This document shows, one piece after another, positions 9,436 through 16,915 of a stretch of DNA of 41,233 nt. The translations under genes and the position numbers were made by a program. The stretch spans positions 1 to 41,233 of the forward strand of contig NZ_BAIS01000021.1 in assembly GCF_000613345.1 (NCBI RefSeq), written 5' to 3'. The notes below the pieces were generated by a model, which worked only from the letters and a program-made list of their open reading frames with translations, was not told the origin of the DNA and did not search any database. Source of the stretch: Prevotella disiens JCM 6334 = ATCC 29426. Lineage in GTDB: Bacteria; Bacteroidota; Bacteroidia; Bacteroidales; Bacteroidaceae. The first letter of the stretch is position 1; each line of letters starts with the position of its first letter.

Positions 9436-11583
9436 ATGGCAGCATTAGGAAAAATTAGACAGAGAGGCATCACGCTGATAATTATTATCGGTTTGGGTCT
9501 TTTTGCATTTATTGCTGAAGAAGCTTTCCGCTCATGTAGCGGTATTAAAGGTGAAGCCAAACAGCAAGTCGGCGAAATCTTAGGTGAAAAAATTAATGTA
9601 CAAGATTTTCAGAAACTTGTAGAAGAGTATCAAGATGCTATTAAGTTCACAATGCAACGTGATAACTTATCTGAAGATGAGCTCAATCAAGTAAAAGACC
9701 AAGTTTGGCAGCAAATGGTTACAAATCATGTAATCGAAGCTGATGCAAAGAAAGTTGGTTTATCGGTTACGGAACAAGAATTGCAAAATGTACTTAACGA
9801 AGGTACCGACCCAATGCTTGCACAAACTCCTTTTAAAAATCAGCAAACAGGTCGTTTCGATGTTACTATCTTGAAGCAATTCCTTGATGAGTATAACAAG
9901 GTTAAGACTGCTAATCCACAGCAAGCTGAACAAATGAAGGCTGCTTACAACTATTGGATGTTCGTAGAGAAAAATCTTCGTTCGCAATTATTAGGACAAA
10001 AGTTCCAAGCACTCTATGCTGGTTGTGTTCTTTCTAACAAGGCTGAAGCTAAACTTGCTTTTAAAGATGAAAATGAAGAAGCTCAAGTGCAATTGGCATC
10101 TATGGCTTATAGCTCAATTAAAGACGCTGATATAAAAGTTACAGACGAAGACTTAAAGGCTAAGTATGAAGAACTAAAGCCAATGTTCCGTCAAACTATC
10201 GAAACACGTGATATTAAATATGTAGACTACAAGATTTCAGCAAGCCAAGCAGACCGTAATGCCTTGAATAAGGATATGGCAGCTTACCAGCAACAATTGG
10301 CAACAGCAGTTGACCCAGCTTTGGTTGTAAGCAAGAGCGGTAGTCTTATTCCATATTTAGGACTACCTGTTAGCAGCAAGGCTTACCAACAATACCCTGA
10401 TATTGCTTCAAAAATTGACTCTTTGGGTGTTGGTACAACAGCTGTTACACCAAATGCACAAGACAATACATTGAATATTGTACGCATAATGAGCAAGGCT
10501 CAATTGCCTGACTCTGTTCAATTCCGTCAAATTCAAGTGGGAGCTGCAACAAAAGAACAAGCAGCTACAAAGGCAGACTCTATCCAAAAGGCATTAGCAG
10601 GTGGTGCTGACTTCGAAGCAATTGCTAAGCGTTATGGTCAAGCAGGTGAGAAAGTTTGGTTTACAGGTCAGCAATATGAAAATTCAACATCAATGAACCA
10701 AGATAACCGCCAATACATTAATGCTATTATGAATGGCGAAGTTAATGGCATTCAGAATGTTGTACTCACACAAGGCAATGTAATTCTTCAGGTTCTCGAT
10801 AAGAAAGCAATGACAACCAAAACTACTGCTGCTATCATCAAGAAGGTTATAGACTTCTCTAAGGATACTCGTAGCGCAGCATTCAATAAGTTCTCTGAAT
10901 ATGTAGCTAAGGGTGCAACTCTTGCTGATTTAGAAAAGAATGCTGGTAAGTATGGTTATAGAGTTCAAGAGCAAAAGAACATCTCTACTGCACAGCACGA
11001 TGTTGTAGGTGTTCGTGCTACTCGCGAAGCTTTGAAGTGGATATTTGAAGCTAAGGAAGGCGATATTTCTCAGCTTTACGAATGTGGCGATAACGACCAC
11101 TTTATGGTAATTGCTCTTACAAAAGTACACCCACAGGGCTATCGTTCATGGGACGATGCTGAAGTAAAGGAAATCTTGAAGCGTGAAGTTATCAAAGATA
11201 AGAAGGCAGAACAATTCATGGCGAAGTTGAAAGGTGTTAATACCATTGCAGCTGCTCAAGCTAAGGGTGCTAAAGTAAGCATGGTTAATCAAATTACATT
11301 TGCTGCTCCTGCTTTCATTCAAGCAACTGGTGCTGCAGAACCTGCTCTCTCTGGAGCTGTTGCAGCTACTGCCACAGGTAAATTCTCTAAGAATCCTGTT
11401 AAGGGCAATGCTGGTGTGTATGTTTTCCAAGTTATTAAGAAAGCAATGCGTGCTGGCGTTAAGTATGATGAAGCTAAGCAAATGCAAATGTGCATGCAAC
11501 AAAACATGCAAATGGCAAGCAGCTTTATGCAAGATTTGGTTTTAAATGCAAATGTTGTAGATAACCGCTACTTGTTCTTCTAA
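9436..11583 (+). CDS. PpiD/SurA-like peptidyl-prolyl isomerase
   Basis: The 715-aa product has a cytoplasmic start (MAALGKIRQRG), one transmembrane anchor (ITLIIIIGLGLFAFIAEEAF), a SurA_N-like helical chaperone domain over residues ~40-230, and a parvulin-type rotamase domain at about 350-450 (VQFRQIQVG, then GADFEAIAKRYGQAGEKVWFTGQ). A second, less conserved region runs to the C-terminus. The layout matches PpiD: an inner-membrane-anchored periplasmic folding factor for secreted and outer-membrane proteins at the Sec exit. It follows envelope genes and is closed by a strong terminator. The C-terminal residue is Phe, which I regard as incidental. Confidence 0.9.
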   Translation: MAALGKIRQRGITLIIIIGLGLFAFIAEEAFRSCSGIKGEAKQQVGEILGEKINVQDFQKLVEEYQDAIKFTMQRDNLSEDELNQVKDQVWQQMVTNHVIEADAKKVGLSVTEQELQNVLNEGTDPMLAQTPFKNQQTGRFDVTILKQFLDEYNKVKTANPQQAEQMKAAYNYWMFVEKNLRSQLLGQKFQALYAGCVLSNKAEAKLAFKDENEEAQVQLASMAYSSIKDADIKVTDEDLKAKYEELKPMFRQTIETRDIKYVDYKISASQADRNALNKDMAAYQQQLATAVDPALVVSKSGSLIPYLGLPVSSKAYQQYPDIASKIDSLGVGTTAVTPNAQDNTLNIVRIMSKAQLPDSVQFRQIQVGAATKEQAATKADSIQKALAGGADFEAIAKRYGQAGEKVWFTGQQYENSTSMNQDNRQYINAIMNGEVNGIQNVVLTQGNVILQVLDKKAMTTKTTAAIIKKVIDFSKDTRSAAFNKFSEYVAKGATLADLEKNAGKYGYRVQEQKNISTAQHDVVGVRATREALKWIFEAKEGDISQLYECGDNDHFMVIALTKVHPQGYRSWDDAEVKEILKREVIKDKKAEQFMAKLKGVNTIAAAQAKGAKVSMVNQITFAAPAFIQATGAAEPALSGAVAATATGKFSKNPVKGNAGVYVFQVIKKAMRAGVKYDEAKQMQMCMQQNMQMASSFMQDLVLNANVVDNRYLFF

Positions 11584-11607
11584 GCTAAGTTTTAAATATT
11601 AAATATA

Positions 11608-11650
11608 AAAAAAGGGGGATTTGTAAATAGCAAATTCACCTTTTTTTACT
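11608..11650 (+). terminator. Intrinsic terminator after the PPIase
   Basis: AAAAAAAGGGGGATTTG and CAAATTCACCTTTTTTT form an imperfect stem around a short A/T loop, with an A-rich 5' side and T-rich 3' side that could work in both directions. Confidence 0.75.
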
Positions 11651-11684
11651 TTTTGATTTTGTATATCATACGAGAAATTAAATG

Positions 11685-11886
11685 TTAAGGCTGGTTCTAT
11701 AAATTAGCTTTGTTAGATTTTGAACTTACATTTTGAACCAAAAATGGAGCAAGCCGAATGCAATCAAACTTGTTTGAATTGTTGAGGCGCAGCCCGTTTT
11801 ATATAAAAAGAAGCCAAAAGATAACAAAACGTATTTCATAAAATTTAATGACAATATGTGGTGGTAATTTATAGAACCAGCCTTAA
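11685..11886. mobile_element. 202-bp MITE-like element with TTAA ends
   Basis: Both ends carry a perfect 22-bp inverted repeat, 11685-11706 and 11865-11886, whose outer part is TTAAGGCTGGTTCTATAA. The outermost TTAA on both sides could be a 4-bp target duplication, leaving an 18-bp terminal repeat starting GGCTGGTT. There is no coding frame inside, so any movement would need a transposase supplied in trans. The interior holds a smaller inverted repeat (CAATCAAAC with GTTTGAATTG). It ends 13 bases before the start of the Sel1-repeat gene. Confidence 0.7.
11705..11712 (+). promoter_or_regulatory. Possible -7 element carried by the MITE
   Basis: TAGCTTTG matches TAnnTTTG and begins inside the left terminal repeat, pointing at the Sel1-repeat gene. 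I see no good -33 TTTG at the right distance, so this is weak. Confidence 0.3.
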
Positions 11887-11899
11887 GACTATTCCTTTA

Positions 11900-12742
11900 A
11901 TGATGAAACTTTTTTATATTGCACTATTTCTCTTGTTTATGTCTACCAAGACTGCTGCACAGAATGAAATTCATGTAGCTAATATAGCCAAAATAGAAGT
12001 TAACGACTTAAAGAAAGCAAAAGCATATTATAAAATAGCTCAGCAATATTCTTCAGAACTTAAATACGAAGAAGCCCATCATTATTATTTACTTGCTGCC
12101 AATGAAGGATTGGTAGCTGCCTATTTAGAGGTTGGAATGGATAATTTCAGTGGTTGTGGCACAGCGCAGAATTATGCCGAAGCCTTAAAATGGGTGCGTA
12201 AATCGGCTGAAGTAGGCGAAGCGAATGGACAATTTCAATTGGGTGAATTTTATTTTTATGGAAATTGTGGACTTGAAAAAGATGCAACAAAGGCTGTTGA
12301 GTGGTATCTACTTGCCGCCAAACAATCCTATAGCGATGCTATTACAGCGTTAGCTTATTGTTATGAGCAAGGAATTGGCGTTCAAGAAAATAAAGAAGAA
12401 GCATATAACTGGTATTTATTATTGGCAAAAGAAGGCGAATTGATTTCACAATATGAGGTTGGGAAATATCTTTTGGAGCGTAACATGCCGCCAAATGATA
12501 CCAAAGAAGGAATTAAATGGCTTAAAAAATCAGCGAAACAAGGCTATCAAGAAGCCCAATGTTTATTAGCAAAACAATACGCAGACGGAAAATTAGTTTC
12601 AAAGGATATAAAAAAAGCCATTATGTGGTATCGCAAAGCCGCAGTAAGCGGTTGGAACGCAGCACGCATAGCACTTGAAGAATTAGGAATAGAACCACCA
12701 AAATCTGAGGAACAACATCTTCAACTATATCACGAGAAATAA
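11900..12742 (+). CDS. Secreted Sel1-repeat (TPR-like) protein
   Basis: The 280-aa product starts MMKLFYIALFLLFMSTKTAAQ, a clear signal peptide. The frame is open further upstream to a GTG at 11858, but that lies at the edge of the MITE and would bury the signal peptide, so ATG 11900 (or 11903) is chosen. At least five Sel1-like repeats of about 36 residues follow, recognisable by A..W..KSAE.G, GEFYFYGNCGLEKDATKAVEWYLLAA, CYEQGIGVQENKEEAYNWY and YADGKLVSKDIKKAIMWYRKAA. Sel1 repeats form a superhelical protein-binding scaffold; the partner here is unknown. No operon partner is adjacent, and tRNA genes follow. Confidence 0.85.
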   Translation: MMKLFYIALFLLFMSTKTAAQNEIHVANIAKIEVNDLKKAKAYYKIAQQYSSELKYEEAHHYYLLAANEGLVAAYLEVGMDNFSGCGTAQNYAEALKWVRKSAEVGEANGQFQLGEFYFYGNCGLEKDATKAVEWYLLAAKQSYSDAITALAYCYEQGIGVQENKEEAYNWYLLLAKEGELISQYEVGKYLLERNMPPNDTKEGIKWLKKSAKQGYQEAQCLLAKQYADGKLVSKDIKKAIMWYRKAAVSGWNAARIALEELGIEPPKSEEQHLQLYHEK

Positions 12743-12833
12743 TCTTTGCAACCGAAGAAATATTTGTTTTTATGAAACCAATCAAAATATAAATGCTGAA
12801 ATCATAGATATTTATAAAAAAAAGATAGTTTTC

Positions 12834-12865
12834 TTTGGTTAATTAGCGGAAAATAGCTATCTTTG
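12834..12865 (+). promoter_or_regulatory. tRNA-Lys promoter
   Basis: The -33 TTTG (12834-12837) and -7 TATCTTTG (12858-12865) are separated by 20 bases, the spacing expected for a Bacteroidetes promoter. The first tRNA starts 22 bases downstream. Confidence 0.8.
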
Positions 12866-12886
12866 CACTCGCAAAAACGAAAGAAT

Positions 12887-12959
12887 GCACCCTTAGCTCA
12901 GTTGGTAGAGCAACTGACTCTTAATCAGTGGGTCTAGGGTTCGAATCCCTAAGGGTGTA
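12887..12959 (+). tRNA. tRNA-Lys (CTT), copy 1
   Basis: The 73-nt cloverleaf reads acceptor GCACCCT/AGGGTGT (first pair G-U), D-arm GCTC/GAGC, anticodon stem ACTGA/TCAGT with loop CTCTTAA (anticodon CTT, reading AAG), T-arm TAGGG/CCCTA with TTCGAAT. CCA is not encoded. It shares a promoter and terminator with an identical second copy. Confidence 0.96.
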
Positions 12960-12980
12960 CTTTTAAGAAATTTCGTTTAT

Positions 12981-13053
12981 GCACCCTTAGCTCAGTTGGT
13001 AGAGCAACTGACTCTTAATCAGTGGGTCTAGGGTTCGAATCCCTAAGGGTGTA
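12981..13053 (+). tRNA. tRNA-Lys (CTT), copy 2
   Basis: Identical over all 73 nt to the copy at 12887, with 21 bases between them, and followed by a strong terminator. Both are presumably cut from one precursor. Confidence 0.96.
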
Positions 13054-13066
13054 CAATTTATAATTG

Positions 13067-13097
13067 AGCCTCGAAGTTTTCTTCGAGGCTTTTTTTC
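13067..13097 (+). terminator. Terminator of the tRNA-Lys pair
   Basis: AGCCTCGAAG (13067-13076) pairs with CTTCGAGGCT (13081-13090) around a TTTT loop, followed by a run of T. Confidence 0.9.
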
Positions 13098-13348
13098 TTT
13101 TAATAGCTTTATAGATATTGTTTATAAACTTATACGAAATCTAATATAAAACTAATTTGAATTATGAAATAGGCTCTTTTGAGCTTCAAAACCTATTGTT
13201 TTGAATGGCAAAACAGCCTGTTTCTTATTTTGCTTTAATTGTGGCTGGGGGCAAATTTCTATCTACTTAACGTGATGAATAAAATGTTTCCCTTAGAGTT
13301 TTATACTTGTAATCGCCATGAAAAGATAGTAAAGCCATTTTTTTTATG
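13098..13348. other. Intergenic region with interspersed repeat
   Basis: No gene is seen. Positions 13166-13230 hold one copy of the window's repeat family (AATAGGCTCTTTTG, then TTCAAAACCTATTGTTTTG, then a diverged GCAAAACAGCCTGTTT). The rest is AT-rich without recognisable structure. Confidence 0.5.
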
Positions 13349-13356
13349 TATCTTTG
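13349..13356 (+). promoter_or_regulatory. -7 element for the DUF3256 gene
   Basis: TATCTTTG matches TAnnTTTG, 21 bases before ATG 13378. The upstream in-frame TTG at 13354 lies inside this box, which rules it out as the start. Confidence 0.75.
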
Positions 13357-13377
13357 CAAAAAATAAATAGGAAGAAA

Positions 13378-13974
13378 ATGAAGAAATATTTTATTTTACT
13401 TTTCGCAATATTGGGCATTATTCAAGCTGATGCGCAAAATATGCGAGAGATTTGGATTAATATGCCAGATTCTATCATACCCTACATCAATAAAAGTCAG
13501 CGAACAGAATTGGCTGATTATGTGAACATGTCAATGAAAGCCGAAGTGCAGAATAAATTGTCAGACACAACAAGAATAGAAAAACTTACCGACAACTATA
13601 TTTTAGTGCATCTAAATAATGTTAGTAGATTGGAAATCAAATTATTAGATAATTCACATATAGCAATGGTTCAAACTTGGAATGCCCCTGTTGCTGAGAG
13701 TAAATTGTCATTATTCTCAAAGAATTGGGAATCGAAAACGTTGAACTTGAATACAAATGCAATCTTTGAAAAACCAGATTCCATGTCGCAGAAACGATAT
13801 GGAGAAATTCTGGAACTGACAAAGGATATTATGTGCGAGATGAAACTATCCGCAGCAGATAACAATCTGATGCTCATCTATTCAGCTCCACTATTATCTA
13901 ATGCCGAAAAAAAGGACTTAACAGCTATTATTAAGCAAAGAAAACTAAAATGGAATGGCATAGATTTTAATTAA
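13378..13974 (+). CDS. DUF3256 family secreted protein
   Basis: The 198-aa product has a signal peptide (MKKYFILLFAILGIIQADAQ) followed by MREIWINMPDSIIPYINKSQRTELADYV, the characteristic opening of the Bacteroidales DUF3256 family. The rest alternates short beta strands and matches the family's usual length of about 200 aa. Function is unknown. The gene is monocistronic with its own -7 element; a candidate small RNA and then the nucleoside-transporter operon follow. Confidence 0.85.
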   Translation: MKKYFILLFAILGIIQADAQNMREIWINMPDSIIPYINKSQRTELADYVNMSMKAEVQNKLSDTTRIEKLTDNYILVHLNNVSRLEIKLLDNSHIAMVQTWNAPVAESKLSLFSKNWESKTLNLNTNAIFEKPDSMSQKRYGEILELTKDIMCEMKLSAADNNLMLIYSAPLLSNAEKKDLTAIIKQRKLKWNGIDFN

Positions 13975-14030
13975 TGTTAAATGGAATAATTTTCTATTTG
14001 AAATATTTGCAAATTTCACGGTATAGGTCT

Positions 14031-14038
14031 ATCTTTGC
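14031..14038 (+). promoter_or_regulatory. -7 element of the candidate small RNA
   Basis: TATCTTTG matches TAnnTTTG exactly, followed by CAACGTG, where transcription should start (about 14043-14046). Confidence 0.7.
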
Positions 14039-14042
14039 AACG

Positions 14043-14110
14043 TGTTTTTCATGGTATTAGATTATTAAGGTTAATAAAGATTGATTGTCGAGAGACAATC
14101 AATTTTTTTT
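14043..14110 (+). ncRNA. Candidate small RNA, about 68 nt
   Basis: A good -7 element is followed by roughly 35 unstructured nucleotides (TTTTTCATGGTATTAG, then TTAAGGTTAATAAAGA) and a terminator hairpin: TTGATTGTC (14081-14089), GAGA tetraloop, GACAATCAA (14094-14102), then eight T. No ORF fits between promoter and terminator. From memory, very similar 'TTTTCATxGTATTAGATTTAAGGTTAA' leaders occur many times in Bacteroidales genomes, suggesting a paralogous small-RNA family, but I cannot check this here. An alternative is a premature-termination leader for the MFS gene downstream, though that gene has its own -7 element at 14164. Confidence 0.6.
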
Positions 14111-14163
14111 ATATCATTTTTTTAAAAAAATCCCACATGTTTGGTAGTTCATGAGAAATTCAG

Positions 14164-14171
14164 TAATTTTG
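14164..14171 (+). promoter_or_regulatory. -7 element for the nucleoside symporter operon
   Basis: TAATTTTG matches TAnnTTTG, about 24 bases before ATG 14196. Confidence 0.7.
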
Positions 14172-14195
14172 TTGCCAAACAATTAAAATCTAAAG

Positions 14196-15458
14196 ATGAA
14201 TTTAAAGATACGTTTATCATTGATGAACTTTTTAGAGTTCGCAGTTTGGGGAGCATATTTAACGTCTATGGGACGTTATTTGGGTAATATTGGATTAGGA
14301 GGCAATATTGGTTTATTTTATTCAATGCAAGGAATTGTCTCTATTTTCATGCCCGCTTTAATGGGTATTGTGGCAGATAGATGGATTCCAGCGCAACGAT
14401 TGTTAGGTTTATGTCATTTATTGGCTGGGCTTTTCATGGGTTTTACAGCATGGTATGGTATGACAGAAGGTAGTAATGTTTCTTTCACGACAATTTTTAC
14501 GCTTTATTCTTTATCGGTAGCGTTCTATATGCCAACAATTGCATTGACCAATTCTGTTGCTTATAATGCTCTTACACAAGAAGGAATGGACACGGTAAAA
14601 GAGTTTCCACCTATTCGTGTTTTTGGAACCATCGGTTTTATTATAACAATGTGGTTGGTTGATATTATGGGATTCCAAAGTAATCAAAATCAATTCTTTA
14701 CCTCTGGAGCAGTAAGTGTTTTACTTTTCCTATATACTTTCACATTGCCAAATTGTCCAATTGATAAAAATAATGAAAAGAAAAGCCTCATTGATGCTTT
14801 CGGTTTACGTGCTTTTGCCTTGTTTAAGCAAAAGAAAATGGCTATTTTCTTTATCTTCTCAATGCTTCTTGGCGTTAGTTTACAAATTACAAATAGCTTT
14901 GCCAACCCATTCTTGTTCAGTTTCGCTGCACAACCAGAATATGCACAAGCATTTGGTGTACAACATGCTAATATATTGATAAGCCTTTCGCAAGTAAGTG
15001 AAACTTGTTGTATTCTCCTAATCCCATTCTTCATGCGCAAATATGGCATTAAAAATGTAATGCTTATTGCTATGTTTGCTTGGGTTTTACGCTTTGGATT
15101 CTTTGGATTAGGCAATCCTGGCACTCCAGGAGTATTCCTTTTCGTGCTTTCAATGATAGTATATGGAGTAGCATTCGATTTCTTTAATATCTCAGGTTCA
15201 CTCTTTGTGGATAAGAGTACCGATGCTTCTATACGCTCTTCGGCACAAGGTTTATTCATGTTAATGACCAATGGTATTGGTGCAACAATAGGAACTTTAG
15301 CTGCACAAGCCATTATTACCCATTATACGCATGCAGAAAAATTCGGAAATGATACTCTTACTGTAGGTGATTGGCAAACTTGTTGGTATATTTTTGCAGG
15401 GTATGCATTGGTAGTAGCAGTTAGTTTTGCTATTATTTTCCGACCAAAAGAAGATTAA
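14196..15458 (+). CDS. MFS nucleoside:H+ symporter (NupG/XapB-like)
   Basis: The 420-aa product has about twelve hydrophobic segments and the start LRLSLMNFLEFAVWGAY-like sequence IRLSLMNFLEFAVWGAYLTS of the nucleoside:H+ symporter family, with GLFYSMQGIVSIFMPALMGIVADRW typical of its first repeat (quoted in parts: MQGIVSIFMPAL and GIVADRW). The E. coli relatives NupG and XapB import nucleosides with protons across the inner membrane. It overlaps the next gene by one base (TAATG). Import of nucleosides would fit the nucleases and uridine kinase at 21730-31009, but the two loci are separate operons. Confidence 0.88.
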   Translation: MNLKIRLSLMNFLEFAVWGAYLTSMGRYLGNIGLGGNIGLFYSMQGIVSIFMPALMGIVADRWIPAQRLLGLCHLLAGLFMGFTAWYGMTEGSNVSFTTIFTLYSLSVAFYMPTIALTNSVAYNALTQEGMDTVKEFPPIRVFGTIGFIITMWLVDIMGFQSNQNQFFTSGAVSVLLFLYTFTLPNCPIDKNNEKKSLIDAFGLRAFALFKQKKMAIFFIFSMLLGVSLQITNSFANPFLFSFAAQPEYAQAFGVQHANILISLSQVSETCCILLIPFFMRKYGIKNVMLIAMFAWVLRFGFFGLGNPGTPGVFLFVLSMIVYGVAFDFFNISGSLFVDKSTDASIRSSAQGLFMLMTNGIGATIGTLAAQAIITHYTHAEKFGNDTLTVGDWQTCWYIFAGYALVVAVSFAIIFRPKED

Positions 15459-16018
15459 TGAACAAAGTACAAGTTTTATTTAAAGGTATAACAGAAATTG
15501 TCGGTGGGTCTGAGATGGCACTTCTCATACTCACCGACCAAGTAGAAGAAAAGCAAATTGCCATCGTTTGTGATAAAGCGATGACACGTGAATTTAATAT
15601 TCGTATTGGAAAAGCTCCTCTTCGTCATAAACTTTTGCCTGAAGTTTTATGTTGGATTAATCCTAATATGAATGCAGAACAATATGAAATATTGTTCAAT
15701 TCTATTTCTGACGGACAATATAAAGTGGTATTACTCAATAAAAATATATTAGAAATGACACCTATTAGAGCCTCTGATGCAATACTCTTAGCATCGATAG
15801 CTCAACTCAATATGTTTATGGAGGAGAAGCTTTTTATACGTCAGAGCGTTCCTTTTGAAGCTGGAAAAAGCAGAATGGCATTGCCTGTGAATGTTTTAAG
15901 CACTGCAATGTTGGAAGATGCGTTGCAGAAAGCAATTAAAAATGAAAATTATGAGTTAGCTTCAAACCTGCGTGATGAATTGAATAAACGTAAGGAAGAA
16001 AGCGAAAAAGAAGATTAA
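15458..16018 (+). CDS. Bifunctional nuclease family (DUF151) protein with UVR motif
   Basis: The 186-aa product has an N-terminal BFN/DUF151 domain (residues ~1-130) with EMTPIRASDAILLASI, the family's conserved block, and a C-terminal UvrB/UvrC-type helix pair (ALQKAIKNENYELASNLRDELNKR). Plant BFN1-type members have DNase and RNase activity; bacterial members are poorly characterised, and the UVR motif suggests a protein-protein contact. The gene overlaps the symporter stop by one base and sits 11 bases before rsmE. Confidence 0.88.
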   Translation: MNKVQVLFKGITEIVGGSEMALLILTDQVEEKQIAIVCDKAMTREFNIRIGKAPLRHKLLPEVLCWINPNMNAEQYEILFNSISDGQYKVVLLNKNILEMTPIRASDAILLASIAQLNMFMEEKLFIRQSVPFEAGKSRMALPVNVLSTAMLEDALQKAIKNENYELASNLRDELNKRKEESEKED

Positions 16019-16029
16019 AGAGTGTAGAA

Positions 16030-16749
16030 ATGAAGGAAGTAAGATATTTTTATGTACCCAATGCTGCAAATACCAATGAGTTACCAACCGAAGAAGCAAC
16101 CCATGCTGTGCGTGTTTTGCGATTGAAAAGTGGGGACGAAATATATCTTATGGATGGTGAAGGTACGTTCTTTCAAGCTGAAGTAACCCTTGCCAGTCAA
16201 AAGCACTGCCTCTATAATATTAAAAAAGCCATTCCCCAAGAGAAAACTTGGAACTCAAAAATACATCTTGCAATAGCTCCTACAAAAGATATTGGGCGTA
16301 TTGAGTGGTTGGTTGAAAAGGTTACAGAAGTGGGATTTGATGAAATTTCTTTTCTCAATTGTAAGTTTTCAGAGCGTAAATCCCTACGCTCCGACAGAAT
16401 AGAACGCATTGTTGTATCGGCAATGAAGCAAAGTAGGAAACCTTGGAAGCCTATAGTTAATGAGTTAATTAACTTCGATGATTTTATAAACAAAGATTTT
16501 AAAGGCGCAAAATACATTTGCCATTGTTACAATGAAATTGAAAAAATAGATTTTTTTAATTCTATTAATCTACAAACAACTGAAAATATAACTGTATTAA
16601 TTGGTCCAGAAGGTGATTTCAGCATTGACGAAGTGCGCAAAGCCTTAGCCAATGGCTATCAAAGTGTAACACTTGGTAATAGTAGATTACGTACAGAAAC
16701 TGCGGGATTGGCAGCTGTTATGATGGCAAATCTATCTCGCCGCATTTAA
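16030..16749 (+). CDS. rsmE: 16S rRNA (uracil-1498-N3)-methyltransferase RsmE
   Basis: RsmE methylates U1498 of 16S rRNA near the decoding site using SAM. The 239-aa product shows the N-terminal PUA-like segment (HAVRVLRLKSGDEIYLMDGEG, read in two parts) and the SPOUT-fold C-terminus with the knot motifs LIGPEGDFSIDEV and VTLGNSRLRTETAG. Length is normal. It is the last gene of the symporter-BFN-rsmE operon. Confidence 0.95.
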   Translation: MKEVRYFYVPNAANTNELPTEEATHAVRVLRLKSGDEIYLMDGEGTFFQAEVTLASQKHCLYNIKKAIPQEKTWNSKIHLAIAPTKDIGRIEWLVEKVTEVGFDEISFLNCKFSERKSLRSDRIERIVVSAMKQSRKPWKPIVNELINFDDFINKDFKGAKYICHCYNEIEKIDFFNSINLQTTENITVLIGPEGDFSIDEVRKALANGYQSVTLGNSRLRTETAGLAAVMMANLSRRI

Positions 16750-16834
16750 TCTTTTCTTCTTTTTTGTGATTTTCCTTCATGCAATAAAGTTTGAAGTGAC
16801 TTCCTTTTTGTTCTTAATCTTCATTTTTAATAGA

Positions 16835-16871
16835 TTTGTAATGCGATGTTGCAAAAAAATGGCTATATTTG
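16835..16871 (+). promoter_or_regulatory. Promoter of the Oar-like TonB receptor
   Basis: A -33 TTTG at 16835-16838 and a -7 TATATTTG at 16864-16871 are 25 bases apart. The start codon is 45 bases downstream. Confidence 0.65.
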
Positions 16872-16915
16872 CAGCATATTATAAAACAACGTTATAATTT
16901 ATTAAAATAAAATTT

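Noticed and set aside
11858..11899. Upstream GTG start for the Sel1-repeat gene
   Set aside because: It begins in the terminal repeat of the MITE-like element and would place 14 residues before a clean signal peptide.
13354..13377. Upstream TTG start for the DUF3256 gene
   Set aside because: The TTG is part of the -7 promoter element, so it would not be transcribed.
14690..15313. 207-codon minus-strand open frame opposite the nucleoside symporter
   Set aside because: It is a shadow of a membrane-protein gene with biased codons and has no promoter or family resemblance.
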